Shown here in pieces: positions 1 to 9,225 of a DNA stretch of 64,000 nt; position 1 is the first letter of the stretch; every line of letters starts with the position of its first letter. This stretch comes from Arcanobacterium_A hippocoleae (GTDB taxonomy: Bacteria > Actinomycetota > Actinomycetes > Actinomycetales > Actinomycetaceae). The notes below the pieces were generated by a model. It searched no databases. It was not told the DNA's origin and worked only from the letters and a program-made list of their open reading frames with translations. The stretch is from the NCBI RefSeq assembly GCF_031456295.1, contig NZ_JAVDUJ010000001.1, positions 1,798,001 to 1,862,000 of the forward strand, written 5' to 3'. The translations under genes were made by a program, and so were the position numbers.

Positions 1-7
1 CAGCGAA

Positions 8-607
8 TTAATAGTCAGTATTTCTTTGCGGTAATCCAAGCCATTGATGCCAGCCGCAATGCAAAACCAGCCATGCCATCAAGCCGTATCCAGCTTGCCG
101 TGGCGTATATTGGGCAGAAATAGACATATCCGTATTCCACTGTTCATGATTGATCAGTGGCGAGAAAGTGTCAACGTAGATTGTGGAACGACGGTGGCAA
201 ACCTCAGCAAAGGCCTTCGTGAGCATCCCGACTTCCCGTGCGCTTCGATCTGGTCGTGGAGGTGGCCCGACTACGAAAGTCGGAATCTGTAGCTGTTCTG
301 CGTTATCAAGCAGGTTTGCCAGATAGAGACGTGAACGGGCAGCAGAAATCCCAGCATCAAGATCGTGTGAACCAAGCCCGATCACGAGCCGGTTATCGTA
401 TTCGCGATTCAACCGAGGTTCGACTTCACCTTGCCAACGATTCGTTAAAGCAGCAGTATTTTCGCCTGCAAAAGGCAGTGGGATCGGGAGGATCGGCGGA
501 TTGCTGGGGGTGCGTGCAAGTACACGCCCAACCCAACCCAATGCGCGGTCATCGCCCATCGTTGAGACAAGCTCATCGCCAACAAAAAAGATTTGCTTGT
601 ATTGCAT
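8..607 (-). CDS. GDSL/SGNH-type lipase-esterase family protein
   Basis: About 199 aa from the ATG at 607, stop TAA at 8-10. The chain opens with QYKQIFFVGDEL, a modified GDSL block I (FVGDEL instead of FGDSL), and later has GLGSHDLDAG, which resembles the family's block III G-x-N-D. SGNH enzymes hydrolyse esters or thioesters of small or lipid substrates. The serine expected in block I is replaced by Glu-Leu in this reading, so catalysis is uncertain. The frame stays open 46 codons upstream to 745 and that extension has a hydrophobic stretch, but I prefer 607 because the domain starts right there and a GAGCAGGG stretch precedes it. It lies downstream of kgd on the same strand with a 298-bp gap. 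Confidence 0.6.
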   Translation of the reverse strand: MQYKQIFFVGDELVSTMGDDRALGWVGRVLARTPSNPPILPIPLPFAGENTAALTNRWQGEVEPRLNREYDNRLVIGLGSHDLDAGISAARSRLYLANLLDNAEQLQIPTFVVGPPPRPDRSAREVGMLTKAFAEVCHRRSTIYVDTFSPLINHEQWNTDMSISAQYTPRQAGYGLMAWLVLHCGWHQWLGLPQRNTDY

Positions 608-905
608 TTTTCCCTGCTCGTTCGTCACCTTTGTGGATGCTGCCAGCAATTGCGTGAAAAATATGGCAATCAGCGCTTGCAAGCATATTTTGATATTAGT
701 CGAAATCTGAGAATGTGCGTACTCTGATCGTTCCTGATCACGCAAGCAGATATGCAGCAGCGATGTGCGTAATCAGCAGGTGCAACAGCGGTATCAGGAT
801 CTCGTGCCGATTTCGCTGGTGAAAACCAGGTAAACTTTCAGCGCAAACCTGCTGCCGCAGCTTTCTGCGAGTCAGGATCTTAATGTAGAGCGCGAGAACT
901 ATGAA

Positions 906-3900
906 CTACCGAGTGAAGGCGTGAGCGAGGATCTGCGCGATCTGCATCCGATGAATTGCTGCAATTCCAGTTGCCGGAGCTGCTGCCCGCGGACGTGAAA
1001 TCAGCTGCGGCGAAATCCCCACTTCCGAGAAGACATTAAGTGCAAAATGGCTCCATGCGCCTTGATTCTGTGGTTCGTCTTGAACCCAAACAAACTTGGC
1101 ATCGGGATACTTGTCCGTCTGCTGCCGCAGTTCAGTGATTGGATCTGGGTAAAGCTGCTCAACGCGAATAATCGCGGTGTGCCAATCCTGACGTTTTTCA
1201 CGTTCTGCAAGCAAATCGTAGTATATCCGCCCAGAGCACAGCAGCACTCGATCCACAGTATTGATCCGGTCATCTATTTCACCGATCACTGGCTGGAATT
1301 GGCCTTGCGTGAAATCAGTAATTTGTGAGACGGCTGTTTTTCGCCGTAACAGCTGCTTTGGCGAAAATACGATCAAAGGTTTCCGTGGACGGATAAATGC
1401 TTGCCGTCTTAAGAGATGGAAATAGTTAGCCGGGGTTGAAGGCTGCGCAACGAGGAGATTATTTTCGGCACACAATTGGAGATAGCGTTCAATTCGTGCT
1501 GAAGAATGATCGGGCCCTTGACCTTCGTATCCGTGCGGCAAGAGCATTACAAGACCAGAAGTTTGCGCCCATTTTTGCTCAGCCGAAGAAATAAACTCGT
1601 CAATAATAGTTTGCGCGCCGTTGGCGAAATCGCCGAATTGTGCCTCCCACAGGACGAGTGCATCTGGCCGTTCTACCGAGTATCCATACTCGAAAGCAAG
1701 TACACCGTATTCCGACAATGAAGAATCAGAGATATTGATTTCGGCTTGTTCTTCTGTTAATCCGGAAAGCGGGGTCCATTCCTGACCGGTGACAGTGCAG
1801 TGCGCGGTAGCGTGGCGTTGTACGAATGTGCCGCGTCGGCAGTCTTGCCCTGAAAGCCGCACTGGTACGCCATCAATCAAGAGTGAGCCAAAGGCAAGTA
1901 ATTCGCTAAAACCCCAATCGATATCGCCATTACGCGCCATTTCTGCACGCTTTTCGTAGAGTTGCCCAATTTTTTTATGCAATTGGAAGTTTTCAGGTGG
2001 CATCGTATGTGCATCGCCGATCCGTTGCAGTACTTGCGCACTTACTGCAGATTCCCAACCTACGATCGTCGAGTCTTCTTCGACTTGTGCTTTGGGCAGC
2101 CCCAGAACATCAGCGGCATCTGCGCTTGAGTCGATATTTTGCACTTTTTCAGCTTCGCGGACTTCAGCAAAAGCTGCTTCAAGCAGGTTTTGGAATTCCG
2201 CTTCCAAAGCTGCAAATTGATCGCTGGTAAATTCGCCGCGCCCAATCAATGATTCAGCATAGAGACGCCGTGTAGTGCGCTTTGAGTTTACCAGTGAATA
2301 CATGATTGGTTGGGTCATTGACGGATCATCGCCCTCATTATGTCCGCGACGGCGATAACACGTAATGTCTAGGAATACGTCTTTATGGAACTCTTGCCGG
2401 TATTCGTATGCAAGCTGTGAGACGCGAACTACGGCTTCGGGATCGTCACCATTCACGTGAAAAATCGGGCATTGCAGACCTTTGGCGAGATCGGTGGCGT
2501 AGCGTGAGGAACGTGCTAATGAGGGCGCCGTCGTAAAACCGATCTGGTTATTTACAACGATATGGATTGTGCCGCCGGTGCGGTATGCCGGAAGTTGAGA
2601 ATAGTTCAATACTTCTGCAACTACCCCCTGCCCGGCAAGTGCGGAATCGCCATGAATCAAAATCGGCAGTACCGGATATGAAGCATCACCTGTGGCAAAG
2701 CGATCTTGTTTGGCGCGTACAACGCCTGCTAATACGCCGTCAGCTGCCTCTAAATGCGACGGATTTGCTGCGAGGTAGACGGAGATCTCATCGCCGTCAA
2801 GGGAAGTGAAGATACCTTCTGTGCCGAGATGGTATTTTACATCGCCAGAACCTTGTTGGGCAGCTGGATCGAAAATCCCGTCAAATTCGGAGAAGATTTG
2901 ACCATAGGATTTCCCGGCGATATTCGTAAGCACATTCAATCTTCCACGATGTGCCATACCGATTGCGGCTTCGGAAAGACCATCATGGGCAGCCCCTTGC
3001 AAAATCGTATCAAGTGCAGGGATCAAAGATTCGCCGCCTTCGAGAGAGAATCGCTTCTGCCCGACATATTTGGTTTGGAGGAACACTTCAAAGGCTTCCG
3101 CCTGATTCAAGCGGTGTAGAATATTGCGTTTGGTTTGATCGGATGCTGGTTTTGCTGGACGTTCGATCCGCTCTTGGAACCAGCGGCGCTGTACGGGATC
3201 TTGCAGATGCATATATTCGATGCCGACACTGCGGCAATATGATTCGCGCAGTTGCGACAGAATCTCACGTAAAGTGGCATGCGTGGTACCAGCAAAACCG
3301 CCGGTCGGGAAGGTGCGGTCAAGATCCCAAAGGGTGAGCCCGTAGAAGCTTAATTCCAAATCTGGGTGCCGTCGGACGTGGAAAGAGAGCGGATCGATAT
3401 CGGCAATCAAATGGCCGCGGGAACGGTAAGCGTGGATCAATTCGGCGATGCGCGCTGGTTTGCCCATCTCGCGTTCAGCATTGTATTCCACATCGCGTTC
3501 CCAGATGAAGGGCTGGTAGGGAATACGTAGTGCCATGTAAATGCGTTCGTAGAAGCCATCAAGACCGAGTAGCTTTTCTTCCATTAAGCGTAAGAAACGA
3601 CCAGAAGTTGCACCTTGAATCACGCGATGGTCATAGGTGGAAGTAAGATGTACGACTTTCGATACGCCGAGACGTGAAATTGCTGCATTAGAGGTACCTT
3701 GAAATTCAGGAGGGTAGGTCATCGATCCAACGCCAATGATCACCCCTTGGCCATTCATTAGCCGCGGGATCGAGTGGACGGTGCCCAGCCCGCCCGGGTT
3801 GGTGAGGGAAGCAGTGGTGCCAGTGTAATCTTCGATTTTCAGCAGATTTTCCCGTCCGCGCGCGACAAGGTCTTCGTATGCTGAGTGGAATTGGGTGAAA

Positions 3901-4631
3901 GTGAGCCGCTCTGCGCCTTTGATATTGGGCACTACGAGCGTTCGCGTGCCGTCCGGCTTGGCGACATCGATTGCGATTCCGAGATTGATGTTTGCGGGCT
4001 TGATCAACTGCGGTTTGCCTGCCTCATCCAGCCGGTAGGAGTAGTTCATTTCAGGCATTTCGGCTAGGGATTCAACCATTGCGTAAGCGATCAAATGGGT
4101 GAATGAAACTTTTCCGCCGCGAGTGGCAGCTAGGTAGCTGTTGATGACGGTACGGTTATCGAACATTACGCGGGCGGGAAGTGCGCGCACGGAGGTCGCG
4201 GTAGGAATCGTGAGGGATGCGTCCATATTCTTCGCGAGGCCGCGTTCGGCTCCTTTGAGGAAAATGATTTCCTCTTCATCTTCGCCGAAATTATCTGCCA
4301 GGGTGGGGGCAAGGTCATATTTTGCGGTATATGGGGTCAGGGCTGGACATGCTGCGGAGCGAGGAGCTGGCGGCAAATCTGAGCGGGTGACGTTGATATC
4401 CGCGGTAGCTGCACGGTCTGGATGTGAATGCAGATCTTGTTTTGTGGTGAGCCGATTTGCATCTGCTGTGGCTGAGGATGATGGTGAAGTTGGCTCAGGC
4501 GCGATGCCATTTAGCTGCCAGGTGCGGAATAATTCCTGCCATTGTTCGCCCACGCTGGAAGCGTCTTTGGTGAAAGAGGCATAGAGATCTGCCACGAATC
4601 CGTCATTTGGGCCAAAATGTTGGTCTACCAT
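906..4631 (-). CDS. kgd: Multifunctional 2-oxoglutarate metabolism enzyme (Kgd/OdhA type)
   Basis: About 1241 aa. The architecture is actinobacterial: a short E1-like N-terminal helix (HFGPNDGFVADLYASF), a Ser/Pro/Ala-rich linker, an E2-type acyltransferase catalytic domain ending in TYDHRVIQG (the DHR catalytic motif), then a full thiamine-diphosphate E1 domain (HGDSALAGQG, VVNNQIGFTT, RRGHNEGDDPS). No lipoyl domain is fused. Known relatives decarboxylate 2-oxoglutarate and feed the oxoglutarate dehydrogenase complex or make succinic semialdehyde or 2-hydroxy-3-oxoadipate. I chose the ATG at 4631 because GAGGAC sits just upstream (rc ...gctgaggacacaATG) and the protein then begins MVDQHFGPN; the frame is open back to 4679. 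No lpd or other TCA genes lie in the window. Confidence 0.96.
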   Translation of the reverse strand: MVDQHFGPNDGFVADLYASFTKDASSVGEQWQELFRTWQLNGIAPEPTSPSSSATADANRLTTKQDLHSHPDRAATADINVTRSDLPPAPRSAACPALTPYTAKYDLAPTLADNFGEDEEEIIFLKGAERGLAKNMDASLTIPTATSVRALPARVMFDNRTVINSYLAATRGGKVSFTHLIAYAMVESLAEMPEMNYSYRLDEAGKPQLIKPANINLGIAIDVAKPDGTRTLVVPNIKGAERLTFTQFHSAYEDLVARGRENLLKIEDYTGTTASLTNPGGLGTVHSIPRLMNGQGVIIGVGSMTYPPEFQGTSNAAISRLGVSKVVHLTSTYDHRVIQGATSGRFLRLMEEKLLGLDGFYERIYMALRIPYQPFIWERDVEYNAEREMGKPARIAELIHAYRSRGHLIADIDPLSFHVRRHPDLELSFYGLTLWDLDRTFPTGGFAGTTHATLREILSQLRESYCRSVGIEYMHLQDPVQRRWFQERIERPAKPASDQTKRNILHRLNQAEAFEVFLQTKYVGQKRFSLEGGESLIPALDTILQGAAHDGLSEAAIGMAHRGRLNVLTNIAGKSYGQIFSEFDGIFDPAAQQGSGDVKYHLGTEGIFTSLDGDEISVYLAANPSHLEAADGVLAGVVRAKQDRFATGDASYPVLPILIHGDSALAGQGVVAEVLNYSQLPAYRTGGTIHIVVNNQIGFTTAPSLARSSRYATDLAKGLQCPIFHVNGDDPEAVVRVSQLAYEYRQEFHKDVFLDITCYRRRGHNEGDDPSMTQPIMYSLVNSKRTTRRLYAESLIGRGEFTSDQFAALEAEFQNLLEAAFAEVREAEKVQNIDSSADAADVLGLPKAQVEEDSTIVGWESAVSAQVLQRIGDAHTMPPENFQLHKKIGQLYEKRAEMARNGDIDWGFSELLAFGSLLIDGVPVRLSGQDCRRGTFVQRHATAHCTVTGQEWTPLSGLTEEQAEINISDSSLSEYGVLAFEYGYSVERPDALVLWEAQFGDFANGAQTIIDEFISSAEQKWAQTSGLVMLLPHGYEGQGPDHSSARIERYLQLCAENNLLVAQPSTPANYFHLLRRQAFIRPRKPLIVFSPKQLLRRKTAVSQITDFTQGQFQPVIGEIDDRINTVDRVLLCSGRIYYDLLAEREKRQDWHTAIIRVEQLYPDPITELRQQTDKYPDAKFVWVQDEPQNQGAWSHFALNVFSEVGISPQLISRPRAAAPATGIAAIHRMQIAQILAHAFTR

Positions 4632-5105
4632 TGTGTCCTCAGCTTCGATTTGTAATCGTCCTTGATGCAGGCAATGCATTAATTTGCTTGTCGATACATC
4701 TCATTTTAATGACGATTAATCTGAATTTGCGCGCAAAACGAAAAAATACCTTGATTTGAAGAGATTTTATGTTGAAGTGTGGAGCGAGTGTAAAGAAGGA
4801 GCTGTTTGTTTCTCGGTAAATCGTAAAGAAACTTTCTGGAAAAATTATTGTTTGAGCTTTTTGGTGTTGATAATTTTGGTGCTGATTTGTCGGAAGTGTC
4901 TGGAAAATCGGTTTGCGTGAGTGCGGGCTGAAACTAAAAGATCTCCGCTCTGGAAAAAGAGTGCGTCACAGTTTTCTGGAGCAGTAGACGTTGTGTTATC
5001 AAACCGTTATGATTAACTTTAGTTTGCATCGTGGAAAGTCGAAAAGATTTTTCACAAGTGTAGTTTTTGTTGCAAAACAAAGGAATAAACCGAAGGAGAG
5101 ACGGA
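4632..5105. other. Divergent intergenic region kgd / M23 peptidase
   Basis: A 474-bp AT-rich gap between the divergent kgd and the M23 gene that must hold both promoters. I see no convincing ORF, no tRNA and no clear -35/-10 pair. TATGAT near 5009 could be a -10 for the plus-strand gene. I looked for a c-di-AMP (ydaO-type) riboswitch, common before actinobacterial wall hydrolases, and did not recognise its conserved blocks. Confidence 0.4.
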
Positions 5106-6326
5106 GTGTCGCAAGAGCTTCTCACGGGGAAAACGTTACCTTCCCGCAAAGAACTTCGTCTCGCTCGGCAAGCTGCAGAGCGTGCGGCGCAGCTGGAAAA
5201 AGAGCGTGAAAATCCGCAGCAATTGGCGGGTGCCGGTTTGCCTTGTGAGATGCCAGAAATTCCACGCAGACGGCGAAGTATACAACGGCAAGAGAAACTG
5301 GATCGCGAAAAAGCCCCAAATTTATCACAAGTGGAAAAGCAGTTTATTGCCGTGCAGGGAGCTGCCGAAGTTTTGGCCTCTGGATCGTCAACGCCGTCAG
5401 CAAAGATGCCGGAAAAGTTGAAAACCGCAGAAGTTACAACGGCGATCCCAGCAATTTCAACCTGTGAAATCGAGACTGCGGCAGGTCAAAAAGCTTTCAA
5501 TGCAAAATTTGCAAGTGCTGCTTCGGTGGGGCTGAAAAAATCTTCGGCGTTACACAATTTTATCCGGAAGAGTCCGGCGCTTTCCGCAGTAGCGGTGGCA
5601 GGTGTAGTGGTGGCAAGCATCGTCGGAGTGATGGAAGTGCAAAATGCCGTCGGTACAGCTGGCTTAAAGTATCCGAATTCGGTATTGAATACCGTTACCG
5701 CGAAAGAAACTGCAGCAGATGGTGCTGCAGAGATTCTGGAGCCAACTTCCGGCTCGGTTGAATTGGCGAAGTTGATTGAAACCCAGATGGCTGCGAACAG
5801 TGGAAAATTGCGTTGTGTTGATTATCAAGGTGCAAACAGCCTGAACTCAGCCTATGAATCCCCAGAGCAAAAGCAAGTATTTTTCCCAATGGAAACTGGC
5901 TCGTATCACATCAGTTCACCTTTTGGGATGCGGAAAAACCCTACTGGGCGCGGGATGGAATTTCATACGGGTGTTGATTTTGCTGCCCCTGCCGGTACCC
6001 CAATATATGCTGCAGCTGATGGTGTAGTGGAGATGGATGGTTCAGAAACTCCAGGCAATAACGATGTGCGCATCCGGCATGAAATTGACGGAAAAGTATT
6101 TTACACCTGGTATTTGCATAGCTATCGCGATGGAATTTTTGTAAAGGTTGGGCAAAAAGTGAAGGCCGGTGAGAAAATTGCCGAAGTTGGCAGCTCTGGT
6201 CGTTCAACTGGTCCACATTTGCATTTTGAAATTCGCCCAACGAAAGACTATTCAGAAAAGCCAGTCGAGCCAGTTAGTTTTATCAGCCAGCTCGGAGCAA
6301 TTGATATTAGCCAGAAGTGCGAATAG
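5106..6326 (+). CDS. Membrane-anchored M23 (LytM-type) metallopeptidase
   Basis: 406 aa from a GTG start at 5106, chosen because AAGGAGAG (5093-5100) sits five bases upstream. A charged, Glu/Arg/Ala-rich N-terminal part of about 160 residues is followed by one membrane segment (ALSAVAVAGVVVASIVGVM), so the C-terminal part should be outside the cell. The C-terminal domain has the M23 zinc and catalytic motifs HTGVD (H-x3-D) and HLHFE (H-x-H), plus YLHSYRDG where LytM domains have an active-site His. M23 enzymes cut peptidoglycan cross-bridges in growth and division. Catalytic residues look intact. The gap to the next gene is 39 bp on the same strand, so the two may be co-transcribed. Confidence 0.88.
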   Translation: MSQELLTGKTLPSRKELRLARQAAERAAQLEKERENPQQLAGAGLPCEMPEIPRRRRSIQRQEKLDREKAPNLSQVEKQFIAVQGAAEVLASGSSTPSAKMPEKLKTAEVTTAIPAISTCEIETAAGQKAFNAKFASAASVGLKKSSALHNFIRKSPALSAVAVAGVVVASIVGVMEVQNAVGTAGLKYPNSVLNTVTAKETAADGAAEILEPTSGSVELAKLIETQMAANSGKLRCVDYQGANSLNSAYESPEQKQVFFPMETGSYHISSPFGMRKNPTGRGMEFHTGVDFAAPAGTPIYAAADGVVEMDGSETPGNNDVRIRHEIDGKVFYTWYLHSYRDGIFVKVGQKVKAGEKIAEVGSSGRSTGPHLHFEIRPTKDYSEKPVEPVSFISQLGAIDISQKCE

Positions 6327-6365
6327 ATTTATTCCTGGTTTGAGACTTATTGCGATCAATGGGAA

Positions 6366-7187
6366 GTGGGTATTTCGGTGAAGTACCAACAGCGGAAGCC
6401 GTCTGAGCGAATTTGGAAGATTGGCGAAAAACCGATTGTGCTGGCGCATCGTGCAGGAGGGAATGAAGCTCCCGAAAACTCTTTTGCTGCGTTTATGAAA
6501 ATGGAACAGCTCGGATTTAGCTATATTGAAACCGATGCACATGCGACGAAAGATGGCGTAGTGATCCTCTTTCATGATCCGGTTCTTGATCGCACCACGA
6601 ATGGGCATGGGATGGTGTCAAATTATACTTGGGAAGAGCTTACTGATGTGCATGATGAATCAGGAAATTCGCCAGTGCGTCTCGATGAAGTACTTGCGCG
6701 TTTTCCGGATCTGATCTTGAATATTGACGCAAAAAATTTCAAAGTAGTAAGACCATTGGCGCGAGTGATTCGGGAGAAAAATGCCTTGCGTCGGGTGAGT
6801 CTTTCCTCTTTTAATGAGACTCGTTTGAAAATGCTGCGCAGAATGCTGCCGGGAGTGGTTACTTCGCTCGGGCAGGGGGCGATGGCGCTGCTCTTATTGC
6901 AATCGAAATTGCCGCGCAGACTGCAAAAATTTGTTGATCGGCTTGTGCCTGGAGTAGCACAAGGTGCACAAGCGATTCAGGTGCCGTGTGTATTTGCAAA
7001 AATCAATATTGTCACTCCGCAGCTCATTGATTTATGTCACCGTCGCGGGCAGGCTGTGCACGTGTGGACGGTGAATGAGGCTGACGAAATGTTGCGGTTG
7101 CTGAAAATGGGGGTGGACGCAATTATCACTGATGAACCTTCTTTAGCGCGGCGCGTAATTAACTTTTACTGGGATGGGGCTTACTAG
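6366..7187 (+). CDS. Glycerophosphodiester phosphodiesterase (GlpQ/UgpQ type)
   Basis: 273 aa from GTG 6366; a second GTG at 6378 is equally possible and would give VKYQQRKPSE. The GDPD barrel signature is complete: AHRAGGNEAPENS near the N-terminus, IETDAHATKDG with the metal-binding Glu-x-Asp, and FHDPVLDRTTNG with the catalytic His. It ends with VHVWTVNEADEMLRLL and IITDEPS, typical of the barrel's last strands. It hydrolyses glycerophosphodiesters to glycerol-3-phosphate and an alcohol. No signal peptide is seen, so it is probably cytoplasmic. It lies 39 bp after the M23 gene. Confidence 0.9.
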   Translation: MGISVKYQQRKPSERIWKIGEKPIVLAHRAGGNEAPENSFAAFMKMEQLGFSYIETDAHATKDGVVILFHDPVLDRTTNGHGMVSNYTWEELTDVHDESGNSPVRLDEVLARFPDLILNIDAKNFKVVRPLARVIREKNALRRVSLSSFNETRLKMLRRMLPGVVTSLGQGAMALLLLQSKLPRRLQKFVDRLVPGVAQGAQAIQVPCVFAKINIVTPQLIDLCHRRGQAVHVWTVNEADEMLRLLKMGVDAIITDEPSLARRVINFYWDGAY

Positions 7188-7281
7188 AAATTTACTGCCG
7201 CCTGTGTATTTCGTGAATCTGGAAGCAGATTAGGCAGAAAACGATTTTAATTTCTCGTGAAATTTGGTTTTCCTTTCAAGC

Positions 7282-7305
7282 TATATCTCAATCTCAAGAT
7301 ATAAT
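7282..7305 (+). promoter_or_regulatory. aspA promoter -10 inside a palindrome
   Basis: Perfect 7-bp inverted arms TATATCT (7282-7288) and AGATATA (7297-7303) with an 8-base spacer. A consensus -10 box TATAAT (7300-7305) overlaps the right arm. No good -35 is visible (TTCAAG lies 19 bases upstream). A regulator bound to the palindrome would cover the -10. aspA starts 73 bases downstream. That this is an operator is inference. Confidence 0.45.
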
Positions 7306-7378
7306 TGTGGTGCGTGAAATAAGCTGTTACGGCATAAATCTCGCACTCCTCATGCAAAGACGCTTGAAAGGAATGAAG

Positions 7379-8824
7379 ATGACTGATCGGATTGAAGAAG
7401 ACCTCCTGGGCACGCGAGAAGTCCCAGCCAATGCCTACTATGGGATCCATACCGTTCGTGCAATCGAAAATTTTCAGCTTTCAGGGCAAACGGTTGGTGC
7501 CATGAAAGAATTTGTACCGGCAATGGTGCAAGTGAAAAAAGCTTGTGCACTGGCGAACGAGGAGCTAAAAGTATTGCCGCACGATATCGCGCAGGCAATC
7601 GTAGCCGGATGTGATGAAATCCTTGTGCAGCACCGCTGCCTTGATCAATTTCCAATCGATCAATTTCAAGGCGGAGCAGGCACCTCCGTCAATATGAACA
7701 CGAATGAAGTGATTGCAAATCTTGCGCTAGAATCGCTGGGATTTGCGAAAGGGCGTTACGATGTAATCAATCCAAATGATCATGTAAACAAATCTCAATC
7801 AACGAATGACGCATATCCGACGGGGTTGCGCTTAGCAATTTTTGCAAGCGTGCAAAAACTTAATTTGTGTGTGGCGAAATTAGCTGAAACTTTAGCGCAA
7901 AAGGGCACGGAATTTGCACATATGTTGAAAATGGGACGCACACAATTACAAGACGCGGTACCAATGACGCTGGGTCAGGAATTTCATGGTTTTGCCACAA
8001 ATTTACGCGAAGAAATTGAAGTATTAGAGCGCGTTTCGAGTTATTTACTGCATGTGAATCTTGGCGCAACAGCCATTGGGACAAAACTCAATACGCCGCC
8101 AGATTATGCGCAAACGGCAGCTAAGAAGTTGGCCGAAGTTACCGGTCTGCCAATTACATCCGCGCCGGATTTGATTGAAGCAACTTCTGATAATGGTGAC
8201 TATGTGAGCGTGCATGCGGCGTTGAAACGGCTCGCCCATAAGCTCTCGAAAATTGCAAATGACTTGCGTTTGCTTTCCTCTGGGCCACGAGCGGGCTTCA
8301 ACGAAATCAACCTTCCGCAATTGCAGGCCGGATCTTCGATCATGCCAGCAAAAGTCAATCCCGTCATTCCCGAAGTGGTAAACCAGGTCTGCTTTAAGGT
8401 GATCGGTAACGATCTGACGGTGACGATGGCTGCCGAGGCCGGGCAATTGCAGCTGAACGTGATGGAACCGGTAATAGCGCAAGCAATGAATGAATCGCTC
8501 TCATTGCTGATCAACGCCTGTGACACGCTGCGGACGAAATGCATTGCCGGAATCACCGCCAACCCTGAAGTAATGCGCGGGCATGTGTATCGTTCGATCG
8601 GGGTAGTGACATATCTGAATGAAGTGATTGGGCATCACAATGGTGATCGCATCGGGCAAGAAGCGGCACGTACTGGTAAATCTGTAAAAGATGTGGTTGT
8701 GGAAATGGGGCTGCTGACAGCTGCGGAAGTAGACCAGCTCCTCACCGAAGAAGCATTTATGAATCCAACGTATCGCGGTAGATACTATCGCGATGATGAA
8801 AAAGGGATTTTGCAAAAACCTTAA
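7379..8824 (+). CDS. aspA: Aspartate ammonia-lyase (aspartase)
   Basis: 481 aa. It carries the fumarase/aspartase signature GSSIMPAKVNP and the aspartase-like N-terminus DLLGTREVPANAYYGIHT, which separates it from class II fumarase. GGAGTSVNMNTNEVIAN and KSQSTNDAYPTG are further substrate-binding blocks. It interconverts L-aspartate with fumarate plus ammonia. The start is ATG 7379 (MTDRIEED) because AAAGGA lies six bases before it; ATG 7373 is possible, and the frame runs back to 7307. It appears monocistronic, with a palindromic promoter before it and a strong terminator after it. Confidence 0.94.
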   Translation: MTDRIEEDLLGTREVPANAYYGIHTVRAIENFQLSGQTVGAMKEFVPAMVQVKKACALANEELKVLPHDIAQAIVAGCDEILVQHRCLDQFPIDQFQGGAGTSVNMNTNEVIANLALESLGFAKGRYDVINPNDHVNKSQSTNDAYPTGLRLAIFASVQKLNLCVAKLAETLAQKGTEFAHMLKMGRTQLQDAVPMTLGQEFHGFATNLREEIEVLERVSSYLLHVNLGATAIGTKLNTPPDYAQTAAKKLAEVTGLPITSAPDLIEATSDNGDYVSVHAALKRLAHKLSKIANDLRLLSSGPRAGFNEINLPQLQAGSSIMPAKVNPVIPEVVNQVCFKVIGNDLTVTMAAEAGQLQLNVMEPVIAQAMNESLSLLINACDTLRTKCIAGITANPEVMRGHVYRSIGVVTYLNEVIGHHNGDRIGQEAARTGKSVKDVVVEMGLLTAAEVDQLLTEEAFMNPTYRGRYYRDDEKGILQKP

Positions 8825-8835
8825 ACGAATGAATT

Positions 8836-8882
8836 AAAACGATCCTAGCAGTTACTGATGACTGAACTGCGAGGATCGTTTT
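8836..8882 (+). terminator. Terminator after aspA
   Basis: Inverted arms 8836-8853 and 8865-8882 form an 18-bp stem with one mismatch and an 11-base loop. The stem ends in A4/T4, so it can supply a U tract in both directions and may also stop transcription running past the opposing tRNA-Arg. Confidence 0.85.
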
Positions 8883-8912
8883 AATGTTGAAACTCTGCGA
8901 TTCTTTGCATTG

Positions 8913-8985
8913 TGCCCCGAACAGGATTCGAACCTGCGACCTTCCGCTCCGGAGGCGGACGCTCTATCCCCTGAGCTATCGGGGC
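8913..8985 (-). tRNA. tRNA-Arg (anticodon CCG)
   Basis: A 73-nt cloverleaf read on the minus strand: acceptor GCCCCGA pairs with TCGGGGC, the D arm is GCTC/GAGC, the anticodon loop CTCCGGA gives CCG (codon CGG), and the T loop is TTCGAAT. Discriminator base is A and CCA is not encoded. It sits back to back with argS, the enzyme that charges it. Confidence 0.95.
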
Positions 8986-9225
8986 GGGGACTTTGCCTAG
9001 TCTAGCAATAAATACCACGAGTACAGAAATCCGGACGGAAAATCGAGACAATTTGTGAGCCGGATAGCTTTCTGCTTCGTCTGTAATAAAGCTGCTGATA
9101 CCAACCCAAAAGTGCGAAAGAAAGATCTAATTGCACATTTTCGCAATGTGGTGCAGGGAAGAAAATTGCCCGATTTCACGTCTTCTCACATTGGGGGAAA
9201 AGATGTGAGCCGATAGAATGAACCC

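Noticed and set aside
8..745. Signal peptide on the GDSL-type protein from the upstream start
   Set aside because: The hydrophobic stretch lies in a 46-codon extension with no good start signal; the domain begins directly at the ATG at 607.
4632..5105. c-di-AMP (ydaO-type) riboswitch before the M23 peptidase
   Set aside because: The conserved sequence blocks of that riboswitch were not recognised in the leader.
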